From: Elephas maximus indicus | Lineage: Eukaryota; Chordata; Mammalia; Proboscidea; Elephantidae | DNA: 64,000 nt | Reading direction: 5' to 3' | NCBI RefSeq assembly: GCF_024166365.1 | Contig: NC_064839.1 | Location: forward strand, 14,556,878-14,620,877 | Shown: positions 1-12,079 of the stretch, piece by piece | Layout of the letters: each line of letters opens with the position of its first letter | Position numbering within the stretch: the stretch's first letter is position 1 | Notes under the pieces: model-generated | Seen by the model: only the letters and a program-made list of their open reading frames with translations | Database searches by the model: none | Told to the model about the DNA's origin: nothing | Made by a program: the position numbers and the translations under genes

Positions 1-2380
1 CCCCGTTCTTCATATAGTCTAGCTTCTTGGATTATTTGTTCAGCATACAGATTGAATAGGTACGGTGAAAGAATACAACCCTGATGGGCACCTTTCCTGA
101 CTTTAAACCAATCTGTATCCCCTTGTTCTGTCCGAACAACTGCCTCTTGATCTATGTAAAAGTTCCTCATGAGCACAATTAAGTGTTCTGGAATTCCCAT
201 TCTTCGCAGTGTTATCCATAGTTTGTTATGATCCACACAGTCGAATGCCTTTGCATAGTCAATAAAACACAGGTAAACATCCTTCTGGTATTCTCTGCTT
301 TCATCCACGATCCATCTGACATCAGTAATGATACCCCTGGTTCCACGTCCTCTTCTGAAACCGGCCTGAATTTCTGGCAGTTCCCTGTCGAAATACTGTT
401 GCAGCCGTTTTTGGATGATCTTCAGCAAAATTTTGCTTGTGTATGATATTGTTCTATAATTTCCACATTCGGTTGAATCACCTTTCTTGGGAATAGGGAT
501 AAATATGGATCTCTTCCAGTCAGTTGGCCAGGAAGCTGTCTTTCATATTTCTTGGCATAGACGAGTGAGCACCTCCAGCGCTACATCTGTTTGTTGAAAC
601 ATCTCAATTGATATTCCATCAATTCCTGAAGCCTTGTTTTTCGCCAATGCCTTCAGAGCAGCTTGGACTTCTTCCTTCAGTACCATCAGTTCCTGAGCAT
701 ATGCCACCTCCTGAAATGGTTGAATATCGACTAATTCTTTTTGGTATAATGACTCTGTGTATTCCTTCCATCTTCTTTTGATGCTTCCTGCATCGTTTAA
801 TATTTTCCCGATGGAATCCTTCACTATTACAACTCGAGGCTTGAATTTTTTTTCAGTTCTTTCAGCTTGAGAAATGCCGAGTGTGTTCTTCCCTTTTGGT
901 TTTCCATCTCTAGCTCTTTGCACATGTCATTATAATACCTTACTTTGTCTTCTCGAGAGGCCCTTTGAAATCTTCTGTTCAGTTCTTTTACTTCATCAAT
1001 TCTTCCTTTCGCTTTAGCTGCTTGATGCTCAAGAGCAAGTTTCAGAGTCTCCTCTGACATCCATCCTGGTCTTTTCTTTCTTTCCTGTCTTTTCAGTGAC
1101 CTCTTGCTTTTTTCATGGATGATGTCCTTGATGTCATTCCACAACTTGTCTGGTCTGCGGTCACTAGTGTTCAATGAGTCAAATCTATTCTTGAGATGGT
1201 CCTAAATTCAGGTGGGATATACTCAAGGTCATATTTTGGCTCTCATGGACTTGCTCTGATTTTCTTCAGTTTCAGCTTGAACTTGCATATCAGCAATTGA
1301 TGTTCTACAATTGGCCCCTGGCCTTGTCCTGACTGATGATATTGAGCTTTTCCATCGTCTCTTTCCACAGATGTAGTCAATTTGATTTCTGTGTGTTCCA
1401 TCTGGCAGGGTCCATGTGTATAGTTGCCGTTCATGTTGGTGAAAGAAGTTATTTGCGATGAAGAAGTCGTTGGTCTTGCAAAATTCTGTCATTTGATCTC
1501 TGGCATTGTTTCTATCACCAAGACCATATTTTCCAACTACTGATCCTTCTTCTTTGTTTCCAACTTTCGCATTCCAATCACCAGTAATTATCAATGCATC
1601 TTGATTGCATGTTCGATCAATTTCAGATAAAAATCTTCTATTTCTTCATCTTTGGCCCTAGTGGTTGGTGTGTAAATTTGAATAATAATCGTATTAACTG
1701 GTCTTCCTTGTAGGTGTATGGATATTATCCTATCACTGACAGCATTATACTTCAGGATACATCTTGAAACGTTCTTTTTGAAGATGAATGCAACACCATT
1801 CCTCTTCGAGTTGTCATTCCCAACATAGTAGACTATATGATTGTCCGATTCAAAATGGCCAATAGCAGTCCATTTCAGCTCACTAATGCCTAGGATATCG
1901 ATGTTTATGTGTTCCGTTTCATATTTGACGATTTCCAATTTTCCTAGATTCATACTTCATACATCCCAGATTCCAATTATTAATGAATGTTTGCAGCTGT
2001 TTCTTCTCATTTTGAGTCGTGCCTCATCAGCAAATGAAGGTCCTGAAAGCTTTACTCCATCCACATCATTAAGGTCGACTCTACTTTGAGGAAGCAGCTC
2101 TTCCCCAGCCATCTTTTGAGTGTCTTCCAACCTGGGGGGCTCATCTTCCAGCCCTATATCAGACAGTGTTCTGCTGCTATTCATAAGGTTTTCACTGGCT
2201 AATGCTTTTCAGAAGTAGACTGCCGGGTCCTTCTTCCTAGCCTGTCTTAGTCTGGAAGCTCAGCTGAAACCTGTCCTCCATGGGTGACCCTGCTGGTATC
2301 TGAGTACCGGTGGCATGGCTTCCAGCATCACAGCAACACACAAGCCCCCACAATACGACAAACTGACAGACACGTGGAAA
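1..2380 (-). mobile_element. RTE-type LINE, minus strand, cut by window edge
   Basis: Reading the minus strand from about 2380 gives the RTE 5' end (related to 26531 and 43704), then an apurinic-type endonuclease region around 1230-2180 with the motifs ISELKW and ITGDWNAKVG, then a linker (827-1174) and the start of the reverse transcriptase domain, which runs off the window at base 1. Frames are broken by several stops and shifts, so this is a dead copy. The family is the afrotherian RTE clade that shares its 3' end with AfroSINE; I infer this from the better copies in this window that include the tail. Confidence 0.9.
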
Positions 2381-2668
2381 GAACAATAGGAACCCCCAAA
2401 TTTATAGCCAGCTGGTCAGAATTGCAGGTGGCCTTGGAATCTCTGAGCTTGCAGCTGGTGTTTGATGTTTTGGGTGGACTTAACAGTGTTCAGGACTCTG
2501 CTCTTAACCTGTGAAATTTGACCAGTATTTGCAACCCCCACCTCTGAGTGCCACAAGAATCCTGTGGGAAAATGTTGTGATCTAGTAGACAGGCAAGTAA
2601 AAAAAAAAATTATGTGGATATAGTACATTTGAAAAATATAAACTAATAAATAAATTTCTGTACCTTTT

Positions 2669-3230
2669 GTTTGTTTTTTTGATAATTTTTATTGTGCTTT
2701 AAATGAAAGTTTTCAAAACAAGTCAGCCTCTCATACAGAAACTTACATACACCTTGCTACATACTCCCAATTACTCTCCCCCTAATAAGACAGCCTGCTC
2801 CCTCCCTCCACTATCTCTTTTCATGTCCATTTCCGCCAGCTTCTAACCCCCTCTACCTTCTCATCTCCCTTCCAGGCAGGAGATGCCAACATAGTCTCAA
2901 GTGTCCACCTGATCCAAGAAGCTCACCCCTCACCAGCATCCCTCTCCAATCCTTTGTCCAGTCCAATCCATGTCTGAAGAGTTGGCTTCAGGAATGGTTC
3001 CTGTCCTGGGCCAACAGAAGGTCTGGGGGCCATGACCACTGGGGTCCTTCTAGTCTCAGTCTGACCATTAAGTCTGGTCTTTTTATGAGACTTTGGAGTC
3101 TGCATCCCACTGCTCTCCTGCTGCCTCAGGGGTTCTCTGTTGTGTTCCCTGTCAGGGCAGTCATCGGTTGTAGCCAGGGACCATCTAGTTCTCCTGGTCT
3201 CAGGATGATGTAGTCTCTGGTTCATGTGGT
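2669..3230 (-). mobile_element. 5'-truncated L1 3' UTR fragment with target-site duplication
   Basis: The plus strand starts with a T run and an inverted AATAAA-like end, so the insert is on the minus strand. It is flanked by an 11-bp direct repeat ctgtacctttt at 2658-2668 and 3231-3241. The body is homologous to the element at 17357-17792 in the opposite orientation, which fixes both as the same 3' UTR family. It has no coding content. Confidence 0.8.
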
Positions 3231-3616
3231 CTGTACCTTTTAAGCGAAAAAAAAAAAAAAATGCAATCTTTTCAAATATCCATGGTATGTTTACATAAAG
3301 TAATCACATACTAGGCTGCAAAGAAAACCTAAATTAACCGCCCCCCCCCCCCCCGCAAAAAACAACAAAGTACATACTCTTGCCACCAAAAATAATACCA
3401 AAATGATCAAGTAAACTGAAAAATCTAATAATTTATTAAATAGAAGTCACTCTCCTGGTCAAACTGGGAATCAACAAAAGTCACCAGCTATAAAAACCTG
3501 ACAATAAGAGCAATTCATGTCAACATTTGTCTGATGGGGCCAAAGCTGTACCCAGAGAAAATATTTATAGCTATTTAAAATGAAAAACAAAGCCACAATA
3601 TTTGACAGATCCTCTC
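3231..3616. other. Spacer with homopolymer tracts
   Basis: No gene or repeat family recognised. It contains an A-rich tract near 3247-3261 and an uninterrupted C14 run at 3341-3354 followed by A-rich sequence. Confidence 0.6.
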
Positions 3617-3750
3617 AGGAGCGCTGGTGGTACATTGGTAAAGCACTTGGTAAAATGGTTGGCAGTTTGAACCCACCAGCTGCTGTGAGGGAGAAGGATG
3701 TGGCAGTTCTACTCTGTCCTCTAGGATCGCTATGAGTTGGAATCGAGGAT
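3617..3750 (+). mobile_element. AfroSINE, diverged
   Basis: It begins with a degraded tRNA-like head (gctggtggtacattggtaaa), passes the block beginning ggcagtttgaacccacc, and ends in the shared RTE/SINE tail motif atcgctatgagttgg. Part of the middle is missing. Old copy. Confidence 0.8.
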
Positions 3751-3754
3751 GGTA

Positions 3755-4170
3755 GCCCTTGAAACTGGGTTGGCCTCCTGACTTGCTTTGGCCAACAGAA
3801 TGCGTGGGAGTAGCATTGTGTGAGTTCCAGAGTCTCACAGCCTTTGTTTTTGCTCTCTTAGAAGGTTGGCCTGACACAGCCACGTGAGGAAGTCATTCTA
3901 GCCCAAAGAGGATGAGAAGCTACGTGGAGGAACCAAGGAGCCTCAACTGAGAGCCAGCACTAACTCCCTGACATGTGAGTAAGGCCATCTCGGCCCTTCC
4001 AGCCCTGCTGAGCCACCAGCTGAATGCAGCCCCATAAATGGTCCCAAGTAAAGCCAGCAGAGGAACCACCCAGCCAACCCAAAGAATCATGAGAAATAAT
4101 AAACTGACATTTTAAGCTGTAAGTTTTGGGGTGGTTTGCTACGCAGCAATTAATAAACAAGTTAACAAAC
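3755..4170 (+). mobile_element. MaLR/MLT-like LTR remnant
   Basis: The right half carries gaaataataaactgac followed by a taagttttggggtggtttg block, which resembles the 3' end of mammalian MaLR LTRs. The left end is not resolved. The family name is from memory of such LTR ends and was not checked. Confidence 0.45.
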
Positions 4171-4432
4171 AATAACTTTAATTTTTTTATTATTAATCAC
4201 AGAATTTTGAAGTAATCATAAATAAATTAAACTATTGTAATGGATGTCTACTGGATCCAGTGTTCCCTATTTTGGTCATCCGGAGGTTTGGTGGGTTGAC
4301 TCCATCCCCATCTCCAGGAGTTGGGTGAGATTCAGGGTTAAGTCAATCATTGTAATTCCATCCCTCTGGCATAGTTGGAATCAATCCATGGTAGTGGGGT
4401 TTTTTTTGTTTGTTTGTTTTTGGAATGTGATC

Positions 4433-5098
4433 GAAGCCCTGGTGGCACGGTGGTTAAGAGTTCGACTGCTAACCAAAAAGTCTGCAGTTTGAATCCACCG
4501 GCTGCTCCTCGGAAACCCTGTCTTAGGCATCTAGTGTTGCTATAACAAAAATACTACAATGGATGGCTTTAACAAAGAGAAACTTATTTTATCACAGTCT
4601 AGTAGGCTAGAAGTCCAAACTCAGGGTGTCAGCTCCAGAAGACTCTCTCTCTGTTGGCTCTAGAGGAAGGTCTTTCTTGTCAATCTTCCCCTGAACTAGG
4701 AGCTTCTCTGCACAGGAACCCCAGGTCCAAAGGACATGCTCTGTCCTGGTGCTTCTTTCCTGGTGGTTTGAGGTCCTCCACTCTCTGCTTGCTTCCCTTT
4801 CATCTCTTGTAAGATGAGAGGTGGTGCAGGCCACACCCCAGGGAAACTCCCTTTACATTGGATCAGGGATGTGACCTGGTAAGGATGTTAGAATCCCACC
4901 CTAAACCTCTTTAACATAAAATTACAATCACAAAATGGAGGACAAACACAAAATACTGGGAATTGTGGCCTAACCAAGTTGATACACACAATTTTGAGGG
5001 GGACATGATTCAATCCACTACAAACCCTATGGGGTAGTTCTCCTCAGTACCACAGGGTCACTATGAGATGGAATCAACTAAACAGCAACAGGCTTGTT
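4433..5098 (+). mobile_element. AfroSINE interrupted by a solo LTR
   Basis: The SINE head (gccctggtggcacggtggtt) and first half end at 4518. The second half resumes at 5023 with aaccctatggggtagttc and ends in the gtcactatgagatgg tail. The 504-bp interruption is the solo LTR at 4519-5022. Confidence 0.85.
4519..5022 (-). mobile_element. Solo LTR, MaLR-like, inserted in an AfroSINE
   Basis: Termini are TGTCTTAG...CCACTACA, the TG...CA ends expected of an LTR, and they are flanked by the 5-bp duplication aaccc (4514-4518 and 5023-5027). On the minus strand it reads as a relative of the LTR at 26128-30035, including the gattgaat(t/c)atgtcccc start. There is no internal retroviral sequence, so it is a recombined solo LTR. 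Confidence 0.8.
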
Positions 5099-5103
5099 GG
5101 CAG

Positions 5104-5505
5104 CTGATTGGTTGAGAAATGGGCCAGTGACCCAAGTTGGCCCAGTGACAATAAATCCTAGTACTTTATGGACAATCTCTCTGCATCTCTCTGGGGGGTG
5201 GGGCAAGAAGTCAGCAGATCCGGACCTCTGGAGTTCAGGGCTGAGAAAACCAGCCTCACTGTGCCCATGTGGCTCCAGTTGGGTTTCTGCAGTTATTGAA
5301 GGCAGGGGGTAAGACCTGCTGATTCCCTGGGAGTTGGCACAATATGCACCAGCTCTTAATGAGATGGATTGACACAGAGACACAACAATGGACTTAGACA
5401 TACCAAGGACCATGAAGATGACCCGGATCAGGCAACGTTTCATTCTGTAGTACATAAGGTCTCTGTGAATTGGAGCCTACTCAAAGGCAACTAACAACTA
5501 CCAAT
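5104..5505 (+). other. Unassigned sequence ending in an old RTE/SINE tail
   Basis: The segment 5400-5505 resembles the 3' end of the composite RTE SINE (cgtttcattctgtagtac ... aactaacaactacc) with heavy divergence. Nothing is recognised in 5104-5400. Confidence 0.45.
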
Positions 5506-5809
5506 ATTATTAGTACTATTACCTGGAAAATCCCCTTGCTGATTTTCCAGGTGACAGTGAAGAACTCTTGGACGTGTCCCTGACTTTCATCTCTGAAGAG
5601 ACAGACTCTGGGGGCTGAGACAGAAGACTCACCAACAGGTGACGCGTCATCACTCCATTTCTGCTAAATAATGATTTCAAGACCAGTACCTGGTAGTTCC
5701 AAAACGCAGGTTTACTGGCGGCTTTTATTTCTTTCTGAAAAGTACGTTTATGTAGCTATCAGGTAGCTAAATAATACTGCCTCCCAGGCTTCCTCCCTGC
5801 CTGAGTCTC

Positions 5810-7060
5810 CTTACAGACAGGCCTGCGCCCCCCGGGGGCCCACGAAGCGTCCTGCAGCTTCAATGAGCCGGGAAGACGCCGGACCCTCCCTGCGGGCAGG
5901 GCTGAGGGGGCTCATCCCGGGTCCCAGCGGGTCTGGCTGTGGGCCGGAGAGCCAGGAAGAGGAGATGGAAGCCTGGAGTAAGCTAGGCCTCCGAGGGCAC
6001 CCCGGAAGCAAGGGCTTGGCCGAAGAAGGCTAACTTCTTATAGACATTTCCGTGCTCCCGGTCCCCATCCCAGCAGACAATCGTGGCTGCCTCTCCCAGG
6101 ACCGCAACCGACGCTCTGGGAGGAGTCCGAGTGGCTCCCACAGAGCCTGACTCCCCGAGCTGGGTGAGCTGGGGGTCCAGGCTACAGAGAGAGGATATCA
6201 GCCGCAGGGGAGGGCCGAGCGCTGCAAACGTCGCGTCACCTCATTCTCCAAAGTCCGTGCGCAGAGCGCGTGAGCCAGTGCTGAGGGCGCAACCGCGGCT
6301 TCCCTCAATAACCACTGACCCACTCTGGTCTAAAGATGTGAGAGGCAAACCCAATGTGGCTTCTGTTAGGCAAATGCTCTGTGCAGAATCAGCCCCATAA
6401 AAGGCTGGGAAAGGCAAGCGTTGGGAGTGTTTCCCAGGTCGGTGGCGCGGGCGGCTGCGGTCACTGCGCCGCAAGATGGCGCCAGCTCGCTCCCAGACTC
6501 ATGGCCTCAGACGCCTGGCAGAGGTTCCGGCGCTTCCCTCTTCCAGGCTTGACAGGGGCCTGGACTGTGGCAAGAAGGTTGCCCAGACGCGCTGGGCCGA
6601 GTCCGGGGCACGGCCGGGCACTGTTACTGCCTGAGCAGCCGCAGACGAGAAGGCACAGTGAGGCTTGTGCTGAGGAAGAGGCTGGTTCTCTTTGCGCTGG
6701 ACTTGGAGGGCTACACCTGCTGTAGCCTTCCTGCCCCCAGGTAGACCCTGCGGAGTCTCCAGCCTGGCAGAGTCTCTAGCGCTCTTCCAGCGCTTCTCTG
6801 CCTTGAGGTTGGGGGAGGCGGGTGGGAGGGGTGAAGGGAGAGGGACAAGAGAAGGGGCATTCAGGCAGAGGCAGACAGTGGGAAAGAACCACCCCTGCCC
6901 CACTCCCCTGGGACAGGTAGAGTGTGCCGCCCACCTCCCCCTTGGAGCTCTGGGAGAACGGCCAACAGAGGACCCACACCGGAGGCCACCACTGTAGGGC
7001 CAGACAGCTTCTCTGGCACCTGGGCCTGCCCCCCACCCCACCCCCCGGCCCCGACCTATG
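5810..7060. promoter_or_regulatory. Orphan CpG-rich block
   Basis: GC- and CpG-rich sequence stands out sharply from AT-rich repeats on both sides. It contains a TATA-like and YY1-like pair (6396-6483). Long open frames occur on both strands (for example 6499-7041 minus), but they look like high-GC artefacts because they overlap each other and I recognise no protein. It could be the promoter of a noncoding RNA or a gene-less CpG island; it lies about 29.5 kb upstream of PDCD5. Confidence 0.6.
6396..6483 (+). promoter_or_regulatory. TATA-like box and YY1-type motif
   Basis: cataaaagg lies at 6396-6404 and caagatggcgcc at 6472-6483; the latter matches the YY1 core AAGATGGCG often found just downstream of transcription starts. 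The pairing suggests a plus-strand start between them. This is inference from motifs only. Confidence 0.4.
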
Positions 7061-7562
7061 TGCTTTGGTTTTAGAAAAATTAAAATTATAAGCCTACTTA
7101 TGTTCTAAGCAAGTCCATGCCTACTTCTAAACCATACAACTTCTTTGGAGGCTTATCATACTAATTAAAATATAGATTATAAATAACCCATTTGTTTCCA
7201 GTGAAGCAGGCACCATAAAAAAACCATGCTGGGCAGAATTTCAGCTGAATGCAGGCGAGGTCATCTGGCTGGCCTCAGAGTGGGCTGCACACCTGTATCT
7301 GCACTCTGCTCCTTGTATTGAAGGTCATAAAGATACCCCTCAGATCGCTCAGCACTGGAGAGAAGGGGGTTTTACATTTCGACTACTGGCTTCTCTCTAC
7401 CTCTGCAGAAGCCAAACTCTTCTATGGAACCTACTCTGCTGTAATGGAGGCCTCCCAGCTCACTGCCAGGCAGCCAATCCCAGAGGTGACAGAACAGACT
7501 TGTGAACCAAATTAAGATGCTCAAGTCATACTGTTTGTTGAAGGTACTGAAAACAGAGAGCT
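7060..7562. other. No gene recognised
   Basis: Mixed-composition sequence between the CpG-rich block and an AfroSINE. An open frame at 7249-7515 has no recognisable domain. Confidence 0.5.
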
Positions 7563-7778
7563 AGAAACCAAAACCCAAACCCATTGCCATTGAGTTGATT
7601 CCAACTCATAGTGATCCTACGGGACAGAGCAGAACTGCCCCATAGAGTATCCCAGGCTGTAAATCTTTACAGAAGCAGACTGCCGCATCTTTCTTCCCTA
7701 GAGCAGCTGGTGGGTTCAAATCTCCAACCTTTCGATTAGCAGCCAAGCACTTTGACCTCTGCACCACCAAGGCTCCTA
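7563..7778 (-). mobile_element. AfroSINE
   Basis: Minus-strand copy: the plus strand shows the inverted tail (aaacccattgccattgagtt) first and the inverted tRNA-like head (cactttgacctctgcacc) last. It contains the longer middle segment (ctgtaaatctttacagaagc) seen in some copies here. Confidence 0.88.
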
Positions 7779-7904
7779 GAAAGCAAGGGAAAAGAGATGG
7801 GGCAGGTCAGCACATTCAAAATAGGGTGCAGAAGGGTGTGGAATCCTATGGGTGAAATTCAGGTGGGTGCCTGAATCCTGGGATAAGCAGTGTTCATTTG
7901 TCTA

Positions 7905-8230
7905 GGAATTTTGGGAGCCAGTTCTTAAATGCAGTCATTATTAAAAATTAAAGTATATCAACTTACAATTAGATAAATTATATTTAAAACAAAGGTAGTA
8001 AATACTCAAAACTTAACTCTTCCCAATTATTTTACTACATTTTATCTTCATCTTTGGCCTCCAGGTTCTTTACAGCTATTGTTTCTTTTTGGTAGAAATA
8101 CCACATGATGGCGTGCTAACATGCACCTCTTCCCACCTCCACATTCAGTGACATCACTTTGGCAGCTTGAGACCCACCATAGTGGGAGTACTGAAAGTTG
8201 ACAAATCAGGCCATAATTTTTTTTAATGTC
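7905..8230 (+). repeat. Ancient dispersed repeat, copy 1 of 2
   Basis: Collinear with 21250-21545: both share agctggtt/agccagtt, then aactta/agcttacaatta, then a cctc/ctctcccnnttcagtgacat block in the same order, with substantial divergence. No target duplications or coding content seen. Family not identified. Confidence 0.55.
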
Positions 8231-8498
8231 TAGGCCTAAGAAAGTAATGGTAAAAATGTTAATGATGCCAATTAAAGTCAAAGCTGAGTAGAATTTATAG
8301 CTGTTACATTGTGAATAGCAAAAAACCTTCAGGAAATATTTTTCCAGTATTCAAAAACTTTCATTTGGTTCAACAAAGCAGTGGCTTATGTCACTGAGAA
8401 ACAAGTGATGTTCCAACATATGTCTTGTTTCACTTTTGTCTTACTCCTTAAAGTAAATGAAAATAGTAACCAACATTCATGTCGAAACTGCACTTATT

Positions 8499-11400
8499 CA
8501 GCCCAGTCACAAAATGGGCAAAGGGCATGAACAGACACTTCACCAAAGAGGATATTCAGGAGGCCGACAAACACATGAAAAGATGCTTGCAATCATTAGG
8601 CATTAGAAAAATGCAAATGAAAACCACAATGAGATACCATCTCACCCTACAAGAATGGCGCTGATCAAAAATTCTGAAAACAATAAATGCTCACGAGGTT
8701 GTGAGAAGATTGGAACTCTCACACCCTGCTGGTGGGAATAGAAAATGACATAACCACTATGGAAAACTATACGTCACTTCGTTAAAATCTAAAAATAGAA
8801 ATACCATATGATCCAGCAATCCCACTCCTGGGAATATATCCTAGAGAAATAAGAGCCGTCACACAAATAGACATATGCCACTCATAGTCATTGTGGCATT
8901 ACTCACAATACCAAAAAGGTGGAAACAACCTAAGTGTCCATCAACTGAGGAATGGATAAATTATGGTACATACACACAATGAAACTCTATACAACAATAA
9001 AGAACAATGATGAATCCATGAAACATCTCACAACATGGATGAATCTGGAGGGCGTTATGCTGACTGAAATAAGTTAATTACAAAAGGACAAATATTGTAT
9101 GAGACCACTATTATAAAAACTCAAGAAAAGATTTACACGCAGAAAGAAACAATCTGTGATGGTTACCAGGAAAGGGAGGGAGGAGAGGAAAAATCACTAA
9201 TTAGACAGCAGACAAGGTGAAGGGAAAGACAGTACACAATATAGGAGACATTAGCACAATTTGACCAAGGCAAAGGAAGACACTGAGAAGAACACAAGGG
9301 AGGGAAAAAGGGGCAACCACAGTAAAGGTTACAGCATATGTTGTTGTTGTTAGGTGTCATAGAGTCGGTTCCAACTCATAGCAACCCTATGCACAACAGA
9401 ACGAAACACTGCCCGGTCCTGAGCCATCCTTATAATCGTTGTTATGCTTGAGCTCATTGTTGCAGCCACTCGTTGAGGGTCTTCCTCTTTTCCACTGACC
9501 CTGTACTCTGCCAAGCATGATGTCCTTCTCCAGGGACTGATCCCTCCTGACAACATGTCCAAAGTATGTAAGGCCCACTCTTGCTATCCTTGCTTCTAAA
9601 GAGCATTCTGGTTGTAATTCTTCCAAGACAGATTTGTTCGTTCTTTTGGCAGTCCATGGTATATTCAATATTCTTCACCAGCACCACAAATCAAAGGTGT
9701 CAATTCTTCCTTGGTCTTCCTTATTCATTGTCCAGCTTTCACATGCATATGATGGGATTGAAAATACCATGGCTTGGGTCAGGCGCACCTTAGTCTTCAG
9801 GGTGACATCTTTGCTCTTCAATACTTTGAAGAGGTCCTTTGCAGCAGATTTGCCCAATGCAATGCGTCTTTTGATGTCTTGACTGCTGCTTCCATGGCTG
9901 TTGATTGTGGATCCAAGTGAAATGAAATCCTTGACAACTTCAATCTTTTCTCTGTTTTTCATGATGTTGCTCATTGGTCCAGTTGTGAGGATTTTTGTTT
10001 TCTTTATGTTGAGGTGTAATCCATACTGAAGGCTGTGGTCTTTGATCTTCATTAGTAAATGCTTCGAGTCCTCTTCACTTTCAGCAAGCACGGTTGTGTC
10101 ATCTGCATAACGCAGGTTGTTAATGAGTCTTCCTCCAATCCTGATGCCTCGTTCTTCATATAGTCCAGTTTCTCGGATTATTTGCTCAACACACAGATTG
10201 AATAGGTATGGTGAAAGAATACAACCCTGATGGGCACCTTTCCTGACTTTAAACCAGTCAGTATCCCCTTGTTCTGTCTGAACAACTGCCTCTTCATCTA
10301 TGTAAAGGTTCCTCATGAGCACAATTAAGTGTTCTGGAATTCCCATCCTTCACGATGTTATCCGTAATTTGTTATGATCCACACAGTCGAATGTCTTTGC
10401 ATGGTCAATAAAACACAGGTAAACATCCTTCTGGTATTCTCTGCTTTCAGCCAGGATCCATCTGACATCAGCAATGATATTCCTGGTCCCACGTCCTCTT
10501 CTGAAACCGGCCTGAATTTCTGGCAGCATCACAGCAACACGCAAGCCCCCACAGTACGACAAACAGACAGACACTTGGGGGACTACAGCATATACAACCC
10601 TACAATAACAGTAAAAATAACTCACAAGCAGATACATAGGCAGATATGTACGCTGAATAGGGGAAGGAGTGCATATAGGAGTATACCCCTGTACATATAT
10701 AGGCTAGGCTGTGGGTGTTTTATATACATATTCGTATGTACAATGGGTCTATTCATATATATAATAGAACGCAACGGCAGCACAGTCATAGAACCTTCGT
10801 AGACACATCGAAACAACTTGAGGAACCAAGTTATTGAGGCTGAGGGCTGGAGACCACGATCTCAGGGGACATCTAGGTCAACTGGCATAACATATTTCAT
10901 AAAGAAAATGTTGTATGTCCTACTCTGGTAAGCAGCCTCTGGGGTCTTAAAAACTTGGGAATGGCTATCTAAGATACATCGATTGGTCCTATCCTGTCCA
11001 CAGCAAAGGAGAACAAAGAAAACCAAAGACATATGGGAAATGTTAGTCCAAAGGACTAATGGACCACAACTACCACAGCCTCCACCAGCCTGAGCCCAGA
11101 AGAACCAGACAGAGCCCGGCTATCACCACCGACCACTCAGACAGGAATCACAATAGAGTCCTGGACAGAGTGGGAGAAAAATGTAGAACAAAATCCAAAT
11201 TCACAAAAAAAAAACAGACTTACTAGTCTATCAGAGACCAGATGAACCCCCAACACTATGGCCCCTGGACACCCTTTTAACTTGGAACTGAAGCCACTCC
11301 CGAAGTTCGGCTTTCAGTCAAAGATTAGACAGGCTTATAAAACAAACTATAGCACACATGAAGAACATGCTTCTTAGATCAATCAAGAATACAAGACCAA

Positions 11401-11677
11401 ATGGGCAACACCTGCCTAAAAGCAAAGAGAAGAAGGCAGGAAGGGACAGGAAAACTGGATGAATGGAAATAGGGAACCCGAGGTAGAAAAGGGAAGAGGG
11501 CTGATACATTGCAGGGATTGCAACCAATGTCACAAAACAATTTGTGCGTAAATTTTTGAATGAGAAACTAATTTGCTCTGTAAACTTTCACCTAAAGCAC
11601 AATAAAAAAAAAAAAATCAAATGCATAAGCTGAGAAAAAAAAAAGAATTGTTGAAAAATGTGTTCACACACAAAAAA
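8499..11677 (+). mobile_element. 5'-truncated L1 with long 3' UTR
   Basis: It starts inside the ORF2 C-terminal region (tcacaaaatgggcaaaggg ... cacacnctgctggtggg), continues through the L1 3' UTR, is split by an RTE at 9340-10583, and resumes in register. Candidate 14-bp target duplications are aaactgcacttatt (8485-8498) and aaactacacttatt (11678-11691). An A-rich tail at 11607-11619 is followed by about 50 bp and a second A-rich tail before the right duplication. Confidence 0.85.
9340..10583 (-). mobile_element. Internally deleted RTE with both ends
   Basis: Minus-strand copy with tail gttgttgttgtt at 9340 and its 5' terminus near 10583, flanked by the 10-bp duplication tacagcatat (9330-9339 and 10584-10593). 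It keeps only about 57 bp of 5' end, which joins directly (near 10527) to the middle of the reverse transcriptase. The endonuclease is absent. Reverse transcriptase residues including a YADD motif remain in an open frame at 9675-10346. Confidence 0.9.
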
Positions 11678-11879
11678 AAACTACACTTATTAGTCAATTA
11701 TAACCATAAGTTGGCTACAGATATAAGAGTCTGGCAAAAATCAATGAAAACCTGTTGTGATAATCAAGCAGCTACAGGGAATTTGCAGTAAAGAGTATAA
11801 TTATTATTATTTATAAATTGTATACAACACATCCTTTATATCAGTAAAATTTATAATAAACATATACACATTTTTTTCT

Positions 11880-12075
11880 GAAGACCCTGTTGCTAAAAGT
11901 TTATTGACACACCACTGGGCACAAGGAAACGTTGGGTGATGGAAATGATCTGTATCTTGACTGGAATGATGGTTTCATGGTGTATACATTCATAAAAGCT
12001 CATTGAACGAAGTGTGTATTTTATTGTATATATATTATTATACCTCAAAAAGTTTGATCTTAAAAAACCAAGCAA
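11880..12075 (+). mobile_element. Old L1 3' end
   Basis: The sequence matches the ancient mammalian L1 3' terminus pattern (gttgggtgatggaaatgat ... tatattattatacctcaa). It lies just downstream of the younger L1. Confidence 0.65.
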
Positions 12076-12079
12076 ACAC

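Noticed and set aside
6499-7041. 180-codon minus-strand open frame in the orphan CpG block
   Set aside because: It overlaps long frames on the other strand and in other phases, is low in recognisable motifs, and has no splice or family context. Best explained by high GC.
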